NCBI RefSeq assembly: GCF_000092645.1
Contig: NC_014165.1
Coordinates: forward strand, 930,001-994,000
Direction of reading: 5' to 3'
Length of the DNA stretch: 64,000 nucleotides
Source of the DNA: Thermobispora bispora DSM 43833
GTDB lineage: Bacteria > Actinomycetota > Actinomycetes > Streptosporangiales > Streptosporangiaceae
Shown here: in pieces, positions 7,977 through 16,995 of the stretch
Position numbering within the stretch: position 1 is the first letter of the stretch
Layout: every line of letters starts with the position of its first letter
Notes under the pieces: generated by a model
What the model was told of the DNA's origin: nothing
The model's input: the letters and a program-made list of their open reading frames with translations, nothing else
Database searches by the model: none
Translations under genes and position numbers: made by a program

Positions 7977-9764
7977 ATGAGAGCCGCCGGTGCGATCGCC
8001 TCGCTGATCCTGGTCGCGGTGACCGGCCTCGTGGGCCCGCCCGCACAGGCCGCGGCGCCGCCGGGCAAGCCGCCGGTCAAGCGGCCGGTCGCCGAGGGGT
8101 ACGGCGGGGCGGTCGCCACGGTGGACCTGGACGCGAGCCGGGCGGCGCTCGAGATCCTCAAGCGCGGCGGCAACGCCATGGACGCCGCGATCGCCGCCGC
8201 GGCGACGCTGGGGGTGACCGAGCCGTACTCGGCGGGGATCGCCGGCGGCGGCTTCCTCCTCTACTACGACGCCCGCACCCGGCAGGTGACCACGATCGAC
8301 GGGCGGGAGACCGCGCCCCGGGCCATGACCTCCACCGCCCTGGAGGGCATCCCGTTCGACGAGGCGGTGACGAGCGGGCTCTCGGTCGGGGTGCCCGGCA
8401 CGGTCGCGCTGTGGGACGCCGGGCTGCGCAAGCACGGCACGCTCCCGCTCCGGGAGGTGCTGCGCCCGGCGATCGTGACCGCGGAGCGCGGGTTCGTCGT
8501 CGACCAGACCTTCCACGACCAGACCCGGCAGAACGCCGACCGGTTCAAGGACTTCACCTCGACCGCCGCGCTCTTCCTGCCGGGCGGCGAGCCGCCCCGG
8601 GTGGGCTCGATCTTCCGCAACCCCGACCTCGCGCGGACCTACTGGGAGCTCGCCCGGCGCGGTCCCGGCTGGCTGTACGGCGGCGAGCTGGGCCGGGAGA
8701 TCGTCGCCACGGTGAAGCGGCCCCCGGTCGCCCCGGGGGCGACCCGCGTGGTCCGGCCGGGGCTGATGGAGCTCTCCGACCTGCGGAGCTACCGGGCGAT
8801 CGAGCGCCCGCCCACGAAGGTGACGTACCGGGGCTTCGAGGTGTACGGCATGGCGCCGCCCTCGTCCGGCGGGGCCGCGGTGGGGGAGGCGCTCAGCATC
8901 CTCGAGGCGCTGCCCCGCGTGGGCCTGCACGAGTACCTGGAGGCCTCCCGCCTCGCGTTCGCCGACCGCAACGCCTACGTCGGCGACCCCGCGTACGTGC
9001 GGGTCCCGCTGGACGGGCTGCTCTCCGACGTCTACGCCAAGGAGCGGGCCTGCCTGATCGGCCCGGTGGCGATGCCGCACCCGGCCGCGCCGGGGTCGCC
9101 GGAGGGCCCGCACGCCGGGTGCCCGTCCCCGGCCCGGTCGCCGGCCGCGGGCGGGAAGGGCGAGCGGCCCGAGGGGCCGGAGACCACCCACCTGGTGGTC
9201 GCCGACCGGTGGGGGAACGTGGCGGCCTACACGCTCACCATCGAGCAGACCGGCGGCTCCGGCATCGTGGTGCCCGGGCGGGGGATCCTGCTCAACAACG
9301 AGCTGACCGACTTCACCTTCGGCCCCGCGCCGGGCGACCCCAACCTGCCCGGGCCGGGGAAGCGGCCGCGCTCGTCGATGGCGCCCACGATCGTGCTCAA
9401 GAACGGCAGGCCGGTGCTCGCGGTGGGCTCGCCCGGTGGGGCGACGATCATCACGACCGTGCTGCAGATCCTGGTGAACCGGATCGACTTCGGGATGCCG
9501 CTGCCCGAGGCGATCGCGGCTCCGCGGGCCTCGCAGCGCAACCTCGCTGCCACCCAGGCGGAGCCGGAGTTCATCGAGCGGTACGGCGCGGAGCTGAGCG
9601 CGCTCGGCCACGAGTTCACCGTGTTCCCCGGCCCGCCCGCCGGAGAGATCGGCGCGGCGACCGGCCTGGAGTTCCTCGGCGGCGGACGGGTTCAGGCGGT
9701 GGCCGAGCCGTCCCGGCGCGGAGGCGGCAGCGCGCTCGTCGTCACCCCCGCGCCGCGCCGGTGA
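7977..9764 (+). CDS. ggt: Gamma-glutamyltransferase, secreted
   Basis: A 595-residue gamma-glutamyltranspeptidase precursor, which cleaves gamma-glutamyl bonds of glutathione and related compounds outside the membrane. A signal peptide is visible (MRAAG, hydrophobic core to residue 20, then PAQA-A). Family motifs: GGNAMDAAIAAAATLGV, SAGIAGGGF, the substrate Arg in DGRETAPRAM (about 110), and the autocleavage site TTH at about 403-405, giving a new N-terminal Thr403 nucleophile. The oxyanion glycines appear in GSPGGAT. A Pro/Gly-rich stretch of about 35 residues just before the cleavage site is longer than I expect and may be a flexible linker. A GGGGAGG ribosome site precedes the ATG. Confidence 0.93.
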   Translation: MRAAGAIASLILVAVTGLVGPPAQAAAPPGKPPVKRPVAEGYGGAVATVDLDASRAALEILKRGGNAMDAAIAAAATLGVTEPYSAGIAGGGFLLYYDARTRQVTTIDGRETAPRAMTSTALEGIPFDEAVTSGLSVGVPGTVALWDAGLRKHGTLPLREVLRPAIVTAERGFVVDQTFHDQTRQNADRFKDFTSTAALFLPGGEPPRVGSIFRNPDLARTYWELARRGPGWLYGGELGREIVATVKRPPVAPGATRVVRPGLMELSDLRSYRAIERPPTKVTYRGFEVYGMAPPSSGGAAVGEALSILEALPRVGLHEYLEASRLAFADRNAYVGDPAYVRVPLDGLLSDVYAKERACLIGPVAMPHPAAPGSPEGPHAGCPSPARSPAAGGKGERPEGPETTHLVVADRWGNVAAYTLTIEQTGGSGIVVPGRGILLNNELTDFTFGPAPGDPNLPGPGKRPRSSMAPTIVLKNGRPVLAVGSPGGATIITTVLQILVNRIDFGMPLPEAIAAPRASQRNLAATQAEPEFIERYGAELSALGHEFTVFPGPPAGEIGAATGLEFLGGGRVQAVAEPSRRGGGSALVVTPAPRR

Positions 9765-9870
9765 GCCCGCACCCCCGCCGGGGGTCATCCGGCCCGCGCG
9801 CCGCGCAGGTGAGTGATGCGGTCCCGTGCTGCGCCCGTGAGCGATCCGATCCGCGCGCCGCGCCGGGGAG

Positions 9871-11334
9871 TCATGCGCGCGCCGCGCCGATCAGCTCGAA
9901 GGCCTCGGGCCGCATCCGCCGGGTCCACGCCCAGTACTCGAAGGTGAAACCCGGCCAGATCGTCGGGTTGTTGCCGTTCGCGTCCAGGTACCAGCTCCGG
10001 CAGCCGCCCTGGTTCCACACCCGCCGGGAGAGCCGGCGCTGCAGCCGCTCGGTGAAGCGCCGCTCCACCTCGGGCCGGACGTCGAGCGCCTTCGCCTTGG
10101 TGCGGGAGAGCAGGCGCAGGCAGTCCATGATGTACCGGACCTGGCACTCGATCATGAAGACGACCGAGGTGTGGCCGAGCCCGGTGTTCGGGCCGAGCAG
10201 GAAGAAGAGGTTGGGGAAGCCGGCGGTGGTGATCCCCAGGTAGGCGTGCATGCCGTCCCGCCAGGCGTCCTGGATCTTCAGGCCGTTCCGGCCGATGAGC
10301 GTGAAGTCGCTCAGCGCGTCGGTGACCTTGAACCCGGTGCCGTAGATGATCACGTCGACCTCGTGCTCCCGGCCGGTCGCGTCCACGATGGAGCGCTCGC
10401 GGATCTCCGTGATCCCGTCGGTGATCAGCTCGACGTTCTCCCGGGTGAGCGCGGGATAGTAGTCGTTGGAGAGCACGATCCGCTTGCAGCCGATGGTGTA
10501 GCCCGGGGTGAGCTTGGCGCGCAGCTCCGGGTCGGGGACCTGCCGGGCCAGGTGCCGCGCGGCGATCCGCTCCTGGGTCTTCATCAGCCGGGGGTGGATC
10601 GCGAAGCCCGCGCCCCGGGCCTCGAGGAACCAGTAGATCACGTAGCGGAGCGCGCGGGCCGCGCCCGGGAGGCGGAGGTACTTCCTGATCTCGTCGAGCC
10701 GGATGTCCGGCCGCGGCTGGACCCACGGGGCCGTCCGCTGGAACACGTACAGCCGCCCCACCCGGGGCGCGATCTCGGGCACGAACTGCGCCGCCGAGGC
10801 GCCGGTGCCGATGACCGCGACCCGCTTGCCGGTGAGGTCGCAGGAGTGGTCCCAGCGGGCCGAGTGGAAGGCCGGCCCGGTGAAGCGCTCCCTGCCCGGG
10901 ATCTCGGGGTAGGAGGGGATGTGGAGCGGGCCCATGCCGAGCACCACGGCGTGGGTGGTGAACCGCTCGCCGCCGGCGGTGGTCACGTGCCAGAGCGCCC
11001 GGTCGTCCGCGTACTCCAGCGCGGTGACCTCCGTGCCGAACCGGATGTGCGGGGCCAGGCCGTACTTGCGCACGCAGTGGCGCATGTAGTCCCAGATCTC
11101 CTGCTGGGGCGCGAAGAGGCGGGACCACTCGGTGTTGAGCTCGAAGGAGAACGAGTACAGCGGGGAGGGCACGTCGCACGCGCACCCCGGGTAGGTGTTG
11201 TCCCGCCAGGTCCCCCCGATGTCGTCCGCCTTCTCCAGGATGACGAAGTCGTGGTAGCCCGCCTCCTTGAGCTTGATCGCCATGCATAAACCGCCGAAGC
11301 CGGCGCCGATGATCGTGATGCCGGGGTTCCGCAC
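9871..11334 (-). CDS. Class B flavin-containing monooxygenase (Baeyer-Villiger-like)
   Basis: A 487-residue FAD- and NADPH-dependent monooxygenase. The FAD Rossmann motif GAGFGGLCMA follows the N-terminus, and the second dinucleotide motif GTGASAAQ lies near residue 180. Between them is the FxGxxxHxxxW(P/D)-type fingerprint (FTGPAFHSARWDH), the signature of Baeyer-Villiger and N-hydroxylating flavoproteins. The GGTWRDNTYPGCACDVPS segment is typical of the BVMO branch. Substrate is unknown; ketones or steroids are common in this branch. I placed the start at GTG 11334, which has AGGGAGGGG just upstream; the frame is open to a TTG at 11382. It is transcribed toward ggt with a 106-base gap of repeated CGCGCGCCGCGC elements. 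Confidence 0.88.
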   Translation of the reverse strand: MRNPGITIIGAGFGGLCMAIKLKEAGYHDFVILEKADDIGGTWRDNTYPGCACDVPSPLYSFSFELNTEWSRLFAPQQEIWDYMRHCVRKYGLAPHIRFGTEVTALEYADDRALWHVTTAGGERFTTHAVVLGMGPLHIPSYPEIPGRERFTGPAFHSARWDHSCDLTGKRVAVIGTGASAAQFVPEIAPRVGRLYVFQRTAPWVQPRPDIRLDEIRKYLRLPGAARALRYVIYWFLEARGAGFAIHPRLMKTQERIAARHLARQVPDPELRAKLTPGYTIGCKRIVLSNDYYPALTRENVELITDGITEIRERSIVDATGREHEVDVIIYGTGFKVTDALSDFTLIGRNGLKIQDAWRDGMHAYLGITTAGFPNLFFLLGPNTGLGHTSVVFMIECQVRYIMDCLRLLSRTKAKALDVRPEVERRFTERLQRRLSRRVWNQGGCRSWYLDANGNNPTIWPGFTFEYWAWTRRMRPEAFELIGAARA

Positions 11335-11646
11335 GCGCCCCTCCCTTGCGGACAGGGAGTTATTGGATCTCCTGTCGAACAAGTTAACCGCCGGGTAGGG
11401 GGCCGGTCCAGCCTCAGGTCACGGCGCCGCCGGAACGCGCACGGCCGTGCGGCGCGTGCGGTGCCGGATGGGAACGGTGCAAAACAAGGGAGACGTGGAA
11501 CGGGCACGGCGCGCGGTACGGGCGCGCCGGCGCGGCGGAGAGGCGGGAGGGTGGCGGGGTGACGGCGGCCAGCGGCCGTTGGCCCGCGCGGCGGGCGGCA
11601 TGAATGCCGCCGACGGGCGCGGACGTCGGCGGCAGGCCGAGGTATG

Positions 11647-11829
11647 TCAACCCGCCAGGAGGAAGACGACGATGGCGAGGACCACCACGAGCGCCGCGCC
11701 CACGGCGATCCACATCGTCCGGCGAGACTGCCGCTCCTCCGCCTCGGCGGCCGCCTCCGCCTCACGACGCTGGGCGAAGGCACGGAACGCCTGAGTGCTC
11801 CCTGCGGGGTCGAACTGCGGGTCGGACAT
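11647..11829 (-). CDS. Small single-pass membrane protein
   Basis: A 60-residue protein starting MSDPQFDPAGSTQAFRAF. Residues 1-40 are polar with a charged helical segment rich in Ala, Glu and Arg, followed by one C-terminal transmembrane helix (MWIAVGAALVVVLAIVVFLLAG) that ends the protein, giving a tail-anchored topology. I recall similar short proteins in Streptosporangiaceae, but no function. It diverges from the SURF1 gene; a respiratory link would be a guess. A GTG three codons upstream is an alternative start. Confidence 0.7.
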   Translation of the reverse strand: MSDPQFDPAGSTQAFRAFAQRREAEAAAEAEERQSRRTMWIAVGAALVVVLAIVVFLLAG

Positions 11830-11944
11830 GCGGCCCACTTTATCGGTCCGGAACCGGAAGGATGAAGTGAAGTGCCAGATTTCATGACAACCGCCCGCCC
11901 CGGGCGGGGCCGGGACCGGTCACCGGTGCGGATAGCGTAGAAGC

Positions 11945-12742
11945 ATGCTCCGGACCCTCTTCGCTCCCCGGCTCATCCTGCTCCACCTGCTGGTGATCGG
12001 GGTGCTGGTGGCGTTCATGTTCCTCGGGCAGTGGCAGCTCGGCGTGTTCCAGGCGTCGGGCGCCAAGCCGGCCGACGACCCCGCGCCCGTGCCGGTCACC
12101 CAGCTCAGCCAGGTCGGCCGGTACATCACCAAGGAGCAGGTGAACCGCCAGGTCACGGCGACGGGGGAGTACGTGGCCGGCGACCAGCTCCTCGTCGCCG
12201 ACCGCGTCGCCGACGTCACCGCGCCGGGCGGCCGGGCGGCGAAGGGGAAGGGGTACTGGCTGCTCACCCCGCTCCGGCTCGAGGACGGCACGCTCGTCCC
12301 CGTCGTGCGCGGCTGGGTGCCCACCCCCACCGACCCCGCGGTGGCGGTCCCCGGCGGGACGGTCACCGTGACCGGGCGGCTGCGCGCCTCGGAGGAGACC
12401 GGCGACGTGGTCCCGTCCGGCCCGCTTCCCGAAGGCCAGGTGGCCCTCGTGTCCACCGCCGAGCTGATCAACCTGTGGACGGACGCCCCGCTGCGCAGCG
12501 GCTTCATCGTCGCGGCCTCCCAGGACCCGCCGCTGGCGGCCAAGCCCGTCGCCGCCCCCCGCCCGATGGAGGATGTGGGGTTCTCCTGGCGGAATCTCGC
12601 CTACGCCGTGCAATGGTGGATCTTCGCGGGCTTCGCCGTCTTCATGTGGTACCACTTCGTCCGCGAGGCCGTCCGTTCCGATCAGCGGAGACGGCAGGCC
12701 GCCGTGGGCCGGGAGCCCGCGGCGACCGAGCCGACCGGCTGA
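11945..12742 (+). CDS. SURF1 family cytochrome oxidase assembly protein
   Basis: A 265-residue membrane protein of the SURF1 family, which helps insert haem a into cytochrome c oxidase. The topology is classical: an N-terminal transmembrane helix (about 8-28) ending in LGQWQLGVF, a large extracytoplasmic domain, and a C-terminal transmembrane helix (about 215-235, WWIFAGFAVFMWYHFV). The family marks GYWLLTPL and VPVVRGWVP are present. A -10-like TAGCGT lies just upstream of the ATG with no ribosome site, suggesting a very short leader. The DUF3817 gene follows after about 40 bases and may be co-transcribed. Confidence 0.9.
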   Translation: MLRTLFAPRLILLHLLVIGVLVAFMFLGQWQLGVFQASGAKPADDPAPVPVTQLSQVGRYITKEQVNRQVTATGEYVAGDQLLVADRVADVTAPGGRAAKGKGYWLLTPLRLEDGTLVPVVRGWVPTPTDPAVAVPGGTVTVTGRLRASEETGDVVPSGPLPEGQVALVSTAELINLWTDAPLRSGFIVAASQDPPLAAKPVAAPRPMEDVGFSWRNLAYAVQWWIFAGFAVFMWYHFVREAVRSDQRRRQAAVGREPAATEPTG

Positions 12743-12783
12743 CGGCCCGCCGGGCATCCTGACCGACCCTCTCAGCGAAGGTA

Positions 12784-13110
12784 TTGATCGACGTGGACTC
12801 CGCGCTCAAGTTCTACCGGGTGATGGCGTATCTGACCGGCGTGATGCTCCTCATCCTCTGCGCCGGCATGGTCGTCAAGTACGGGTTCGGCAACGGCATC
12901 GTGGTATCGATCGTCGGCCCGATCCACGGGTTCCTCTACATGGTGTACCTCGCGGCCGCGTTCAACCTCGGCGTGCTCAAGGCCCGCTGGCCGATGGGGT
13001 ACCTGCTCTTCGTGCTGCTCGCCGGCACGATCCCGTTCGTCTCCTTCATCGCGGAGCGGAACGTCACCCAGCGCATGCGCCAAGGGCTCGCCGGGACCGA
13101 GGCGGCCTGA
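12784..13110 (+). CDS. DUF3817 membrane protein
   Basis: A 108-residue integral membrane protein with three hydrophobic helices (residues about 13-33, 42-62 and 72-90) and the GPIHGFLYMVYLA motif typical of DUF3817. These proteins are widespread in actinobacteria and often lie beside SURF1 or guaA genes; their function is unknown. Start choice is uncertain: TTG 12784 is very close to the GAAGG at 12777-12781, while GTG 12793 (VDSALKFYR) has a spacing of 11. Confidence 0.85.
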   Translation: MIDVDSALKFYRVMAYLTGVMLLILCAGMVVKYGFGNGIVVSIVGPIHGFLYMVYLAAAFNLGVLKARWPMGYLLFVLLAGTIPFVSFIAERNVTQRMRQGLAGTEAA

Positions 13111-13201
13111 CCCGGCGCGCGAGCCCGGCCCGCCGCGCACCCGGGGCCGGGCCGCCCCCGGCCACGGCGCGCGGGCCGTACCGGCCGAGGGCGGCCCCAG
13201 G

Positions 13202-13396
13202 TCAGCGGCCGAGCTGCCGGCGCCGGATCCTGCGGAGCCGGGCGCGCTGCGACTCGTCGAGCATGAAGTACCCGGCGACCGGCGCCCCGAGCAGGCCGAG
13301 CACGATCAGCCAGGTCAGGATCGACGGCAGCGGCAGCAGGATCGCGATCACCGAGGCGATCGCGGCACCCACGTAGTACTTGCCGAGTGGCGACAT
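13202..13396 (-). CDS. Small two-helix membrane protein
   Basis: A 64-residue protein with two predicted transmembrane helices (about 7-20 and 26-44) and a strongly basic C-terminal tail (RARLRRIRRRQ), which should face the cytoplasm. Codon use matches the neighbours. I do not recognise the family. It converges on the DUF3817 gene across about 90 very GC-rich bases that contain an imperfect hairpin. Confidence 0.65.
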   Translation of the reverse strand: MSPLGKYYVGAAIASVIAILLPLPSILTWLIVLGLLGAPVAGYFMLDESQRARLRRIRRRQLGR

Positions 13397-13743
13397 TGTC
13401 CGGCCTTTCTTCGGAATCCCGCGGCATGGGGCCGTGGCGACGCGTCCGCGCGACCCCGGCCTGGTCCTGTCGTCCTGGCAACGTCCCGTGCCGGGCCGGA
13501 GTTCCGGGGGTGACGTGAACCAGGCGACGCCGCCGGATCCCTCGCCCGCGCGGTACGGCCGGCGGGCGACCGGATAGCCGGATGAAAGGAGGCGAGCGGC
13601 ACACCGCCCTGCGGGGACGGCGGGCGCCGGGACCGGCCGCGGCGGCGTCCACCCGCGGGAGGCCGCCGTGTCACCCGTGGGCGAGCGGAGACCTCTGTCT
13701 CACCGTGGGGCACCCCGGGCACCCCCGTGGGGAAGCCTCTCCC
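13397..13743. other. Gene-free region with 24-bp tandem repeat
   Basis: I see no convincing gene. The region ends in a tandem repeat whose second copy runs into the 3' end of the hemerythrin gene. Confidence 0.5.
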
Positions 13744-13766
13744 TCAAACCGTGGGGAAGCCTCTCC
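13725..13766. repeat. Two-copy 24-bp tandem repeat
   Basis: CCGTGGGGAAGCCTCTCC occurs at 13725-13742 and again at 13749-13766, a period of 24. The second copy covers the hemerythrin stop codon. A related GAGAGGCTTC element recurs near 20680 in the opposite orientation. Confidence 0.7.
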
Positions 13767-14328
13767 GATCCCCTGCCGCCCCGAGCCCTTCCGCGGGCGG
13801 CGTCCCCGGCGCGGGCTCGGCGGCGAGGGCGGCCATGGTCTCGGCCGCCTGGACGCTCACCGCCATCGTCCGCCGGTCCTCCTCGCTCATCGCGGCCCGC
13901 AACAGGGAGAACTCGTACCGTTCCTCCGCCGCGAAGTGGGCGAACAGGGCCGTCCGGAACCGCTCGAACCCCGCGGCGAACTCCGGAGACCCCGGGTCCA
14001 GCCCGCCGAGCCCGTGGAGCAGCCGCACCGCCTCGTCCTCTTCTTTCAGGCGTTCCGCGACGATCGACGCGCCGCCGGCGAGCCGGTGCCGCGCGTACGC
14101 GTGCACGATCTCCCGCTCCGCCGCCTCGTGTATGGAGATCTCCTTCGTCAGCCGGGCGAGCGCGTTCCTCCGCTCCGCCCCGCGGTACCGCTCGACCTCG
14201 TCCACCAGCTCCCGGATCCGGGTGTGCTGCCGCATGAGGAGGTCGATGATGTCGGTCTCCGGCATCGTGCCCGGCCGTGACAGCGGATCGGCCCGCTCGT
14301 CCGCCCAGCCCGCGTCGTCCCAGTTCAT
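13744..14328 (-). CDS. Hemerythrin-like HHE-domain protein
   Basis: A 194-residue cytoplasmic protein with a hemerythrin-type four-helix bundle at about residues 25-150. Candidate di-iron ligands fall in the expected helices: His in MRQHTRIRELVDEV, His/Glu in ISIHEAAEREIVHAYARH, and His/Glu in ALFAHFAAEERYEF. Such proteins bind O2, NO or peroxide or store iron. The C-terminal 40 residues are low-complexity Ala/Gly/Pro. It lies at the edge of a block of dormancy-type genes, where an O2/NO-responsive iron protein would fit. The start at ATG 14328 is not strongly supported; ATG 14265 (MPETDIIDLL) is possible. Confidence 0.85.
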   Translation of the reverse strand: MNWDDAGWADERADPLSRPGTMPETDIIDLLMRQHTRIRELVDEVERYRGAERRNALARLTKEISIHEAAEREIVHAYARHRLAGGASIVAERLKEEDEAVRLLHGLGGLDPGSPEFAAGFERFRTALFAHFAAEERYEFSLLRAAMSEEDRRTMAVSVQAAETMAALAAEPAPGTPPAEGLGAAGDRRGFPTV

Positions 14329-14616
14329 ACCTGCGGGCTACCCCCACCCAGGCGGCGAAACCCGGCCCGGCGCGCGGCCCGCCGCGGCCGCCCGGCCGGC
14401 GGGGAGAAACCGGCGGGAGAAATCCGCCTCACCGTCGCCCGCTCGGCGCTCCGCCCGGCTCGGTGCGATCTGCGGCCGACCGGCGGCGGGCAAGCGGCGC
14501 AGTGTGATCGACATCGCGGCCCGGTGATGCGGTGCCCCCGCCCCCGCTGGGTAGGGATCCCAGCAGATGCGCGTGGCCACGCTGGCGCGACGCGAGCCGG
14601 AGGGAGGCGAGCCGCG

Positions 14617-15930
14617 ATGTTTCTAGATCGCCGTGACGCCGGGAGACGTCTCGCCGAGCGCATGCGCCAGGTGATCCGCCCGGAGAACGCGCTGGTGCTC
14701 GGGCTGCCCAGGGGCGGGGTGCCGGTGGCGTTCGAGGTGGCCAAGGCCCTGAACGTCCCCCTCGATGTGATCGTGGTGCGCAAGCTCGGCGTGCCGTTCC
14801 AGCCGGAGCTGGGCTTCGGCGCCGTCGGGGAGGGCGGGCTGGTCGTCATCAACGAGGACGTGGTCCGGATGGCGAACCTCACCCCGCGGGAGATGGCCGC
14901 GGTCGAGGAGCGCGAGCGCGCCGAGGTTGAGCGCCGGGCCCGGCGGTTCCGCGGGGAGCGCGCCCCGGAGGGGCTGACCGGCCGCACCGTGATCGTGGTC
15001 GACGACGGGGTCGCGACCGGGGGGACAGCGCGCGCGGCGTGCCAGGTCGCGCGGGCGCGCGGCGCCGAGCGCGTGATCTTCGCCGCGCCGGTCGGCGCCC
15101 CCGAGTCGATCCAGAGCCTGCGCCGGGACGCCGACGAGGTGGTCTGCCTGGAGACCCCGGCGCAGCTGCACGCGATCGGCGCCTGGTACGCCGACTTCAC
15201 CCAGACCACGGACGAGCAGGTCGTGGAGCTGCTCCGGGAGGCCGCCTCCTTCGGCCGCCCGGGCGAGCGGGCCGGTGCGGGCGACCCGTCGTACGCCGAG
15301 GACGTGTGGGTGGACGCCGGGCGGGTCCGGCTGCCCGGCCGGCTCGTCGTCCCGGAGAACGCGAAGGGCGCCGTGGTGTTCGTGCACGGCAGCGGCAGCA
15401 GCCGGCACAGCCCGCGGAACCGGTACGTCGCCGATGTGCTCAACCGCGCCGGTCTCGCGACGCTCCTGTTCGACCTGCTCACCCCGGAGGAGGAGTTCGA
15501 CCGGGGGAACGTGTTCGACATCGGGCTGCTGGCCGACCGGCTCGTCCACGTGACCGGGTGGCTGCGGCAGAGCCGGGCGGCCGGGCTCCCGGTCGGATAC
15601 TTCGGCGCGAGCACCGGGGCGGCGGCCGCGCTGTGGGCCGCGGCCGAGGCGCCGAACGAGGTCGTCGCCGTGGTCTCCCGCGGCGGGCGGCCCGACCTCG
15701 CCGGGCCACGCCTCCCGGCCGTGCAGGCGCCGACCCTGCTCATCGTGGGCAGCCGCGACGAGGCGGTGCTCGAGCTCAACCGGGAGGCCATGCGGCACCT
15801 GCGCTGTGAGAAGACGCTCGAGATCGTCCCCGGTGCGACCCACCTGTTCCAGGAGCCGGGGGCGCTCGAGACCGTCGCCGCGGTCGCGCGCGACTGGTTC
15901 CTCGATCACTTCACCCGCCTCCCCGTCTGA
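14617..15930 (+). CDS. Phosphoribosyltransferase fused to dienelactone-type alpha/beta hydrolase
   Basis: A 437-residue fusion. Residues 1-215 are a type I phosphoribosyltransferase with the PRPP loop VIVVDDGVATGGTARA and an N-terminal LGLPRGGVPVAFEVA. Residues about 230-437 are a dienelactone hydrolase-like fold: oxyanion region VFVHGSGSSRHS, nucleophile Ser in YFGASTGAA, acid in VGSRDEAV and His in GATHLFQEPG. The same architecture is found in M. tuberculosis Rv0571c, a DosR-regulon gene; its reaction is not known to me. An AGGGAGG ribosome site precedes ATG 14617. The PRPP synthetase gene follows after 25 bases, so PRPP supply and use are probably co-expressed. Confidence 0.9.
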   Translation: MFLDRRDAGRRLAERMRQVIRPENALVLGLPRGGVPVAFEVAKALNVPLDVIVVRKLGVPFQPELGFGAVGEGGLVVINEDVVRMANLTPREMAAVEERERAEVERRARRFRGERAPEGLTGRTVIVVDDGVATGGTARAACQVARARGAERVIFAAPVGAPESIQSLRRDADEVVCLETPAQLHAIGAWYADFTQTTDEQVVELLREAASFGRPGERAGAGDPSYAEDVWVDAGRVRLPGRLVVPENAKGAVVFVHGSGSSRHSPRNRYVADVLNRAGLATLLFDLLTPEEEFDRGNVFDIGLLADRLVHVTGWLRQSRAAGLPVGYFGASTGAAAALWAAAEAPNEVVAVVSRGGRPDLAGPRLPAVQAPTLLIVGSRDEAVLELNREAMRHLRCEKTLEIVPGATHLFQEPGALETVAAVARDWFLDHFTRLPV

Positions 15931-15955
15931 GGCGGCGGGTCCGAGCGGAGGCGCG

Positions 15956-16885
15956 ATGCAGGTGCGGATCGTGGCCGGCACGGCGAACCGGGCGCTCGCC
16001 GCCGCCGTGGCCGCCTCCTTGGAGAAGGTGCCGGTGGTCCCGGAGGTGGAGCGGTTCCCGGACGGCGAGCTGCGGCCGGCCGTGACCGGGCTGCGCGGCG
16101 CGGACGTGTACGTGATCCAGCCCACCGGTCCACCGGTCGGCGACAACCTGATGGAGCTCCTGCTGCTCTGCGACGCCTGCCGCCGCAGCGGCGCCGCGCG
16201 GATCACCGCGCTCGTGCCGTACTTCGGGTACGCGCGGCAGGACCGGCGCACGCGGCCCGGTGAGCCGGTCGGGGTCAGGGTCGTGGCGGACGCGCTCGTG
16301 TCGGCGGGCGCGGAGCGCATCGTCGTGGTCGATCCGCACACGGTCGAGTTCGAGGCGGTGTGCGGGGTCCCGGTGGAGACGCTCACCGCGATCCCGCTGC
16401 TCGCCGACGCGCTGCGGCCGGCACCGGACTCGGTGGTGGTCGCGCCCGACCTCGGCGCGGTGCCGATCGCGGAGCGGTACGCCAAGCTCCTCTCCCGGCC
16501 GGTCGCCGTGGTGCGCAAGACCCGGCTGAGCGGGGCGAGCGTGCTCGCCGGTGAGGTCGTGGGGGACGTGGCCGGCCGCCCGGTGATCGTCGTCGATGAC
16601 ATGATCAGCACCGGGGGGACGATCGAGGCCGCGGTGGAGGCGGTGGTCGCCCAGGGCGCGGCCCGGGAGATCGTCGTCACCGCCACCCACGGCCTGTTCA
16701 CCGGCGAGGCGGTGGACCGGCTCGCCCGCCTGGGGCTCCGGCAGCTCGTCGTCACCGACACCCTCGCGCAGCGGGACACGCCGCGGCTCCCGCTCGAGGT
16801 CTGTTCGGTGGCCCCGTTGCTCGCCGAGGCCGTGCGCCGCCTGCACCGGGACGAGCACCGCGACGACCTGCTGATCCGCGCCTGA
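15956..16885 (+). CDS. Ribose-phosphate pyrophosphokinase, archaeal-like type
   Basis: A 309-residue PRPP synthetase making PRPP from ribose 5-phosphate and ATP. Visible motifs: FPDGELRP, QPTGPPVGDNLMELLLL, PYFGYARQDR (ATP/metal site), VVDPHT with the metal His, the flexible loop RKTRLSG with catalytic Lys and Arg, and the PRPP loop VVDDMISTGGT. The Ser in DDMIST, where housekeeping bacterial enzymes have Asp, and the KTRLSG loop both look like archaeal or class III enzymes, so this is probably a second, non-housekeeping synthetase. A GGAG ribosome site precedes the ATG. It forms an operon with the phosphoribosyltransferase fusion. Confidence 0.88.
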   Translation: MQVRIVAGTANRALAAAVAASLEKVPVVPEVERFPDGELRPAVTGLRGADVYVIQPTGPPVGDNLMELLLLCDACRRSGAARITALVPYFGYARQDRRTRPGEPVGVRVVADALVSAGAERIVVVDPHTVEFEAVCGVPVETLTAIPLLADALRPAPDSVVVAPDLGAVPIAERYAKLLSRPVAVVRKTRLSGASVLAGEVVGDVAGRPVIVVDDMISTGGTIEAAVEAVVAQGAAREIVVTATHGLFTGEAVDRLARLGLRQLVVTDTLAQRDTPRLPLEVCSVAPLLAEAVRRLHRDEHRDDLLIRA

Positions 16886-16898
16886 ACCCCGTGACGAC

Positions 16899-16921
16899 CC
16901 GGCCGGCCGATCGCCGGCCGG
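16899..16921. terminator. Convergent hairpin
   Basis: A perfect 9-bp stem (CCGGCCGGC / GCCGGCCGG) with a 5-base loop sits 13 bases after the PRPP synthetase stop and before the end of the opposing archease gene. There is no T tract. Confidence 0.5.
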
Positions 16922-16995
16922 CGGCCGCGGGGGTCTGCCGGGCGGCGTTGCCCGGACCGCGGAGCGGGCCGCCTGCGGCACGAGCCGTGGGCGCC

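Noticed and set aside
13725-13766. CRISPR-like repeat
   Set aside because: There are only two 18-bp copies with 6-base spacing and no cas genes; this is a short tandem duplication.
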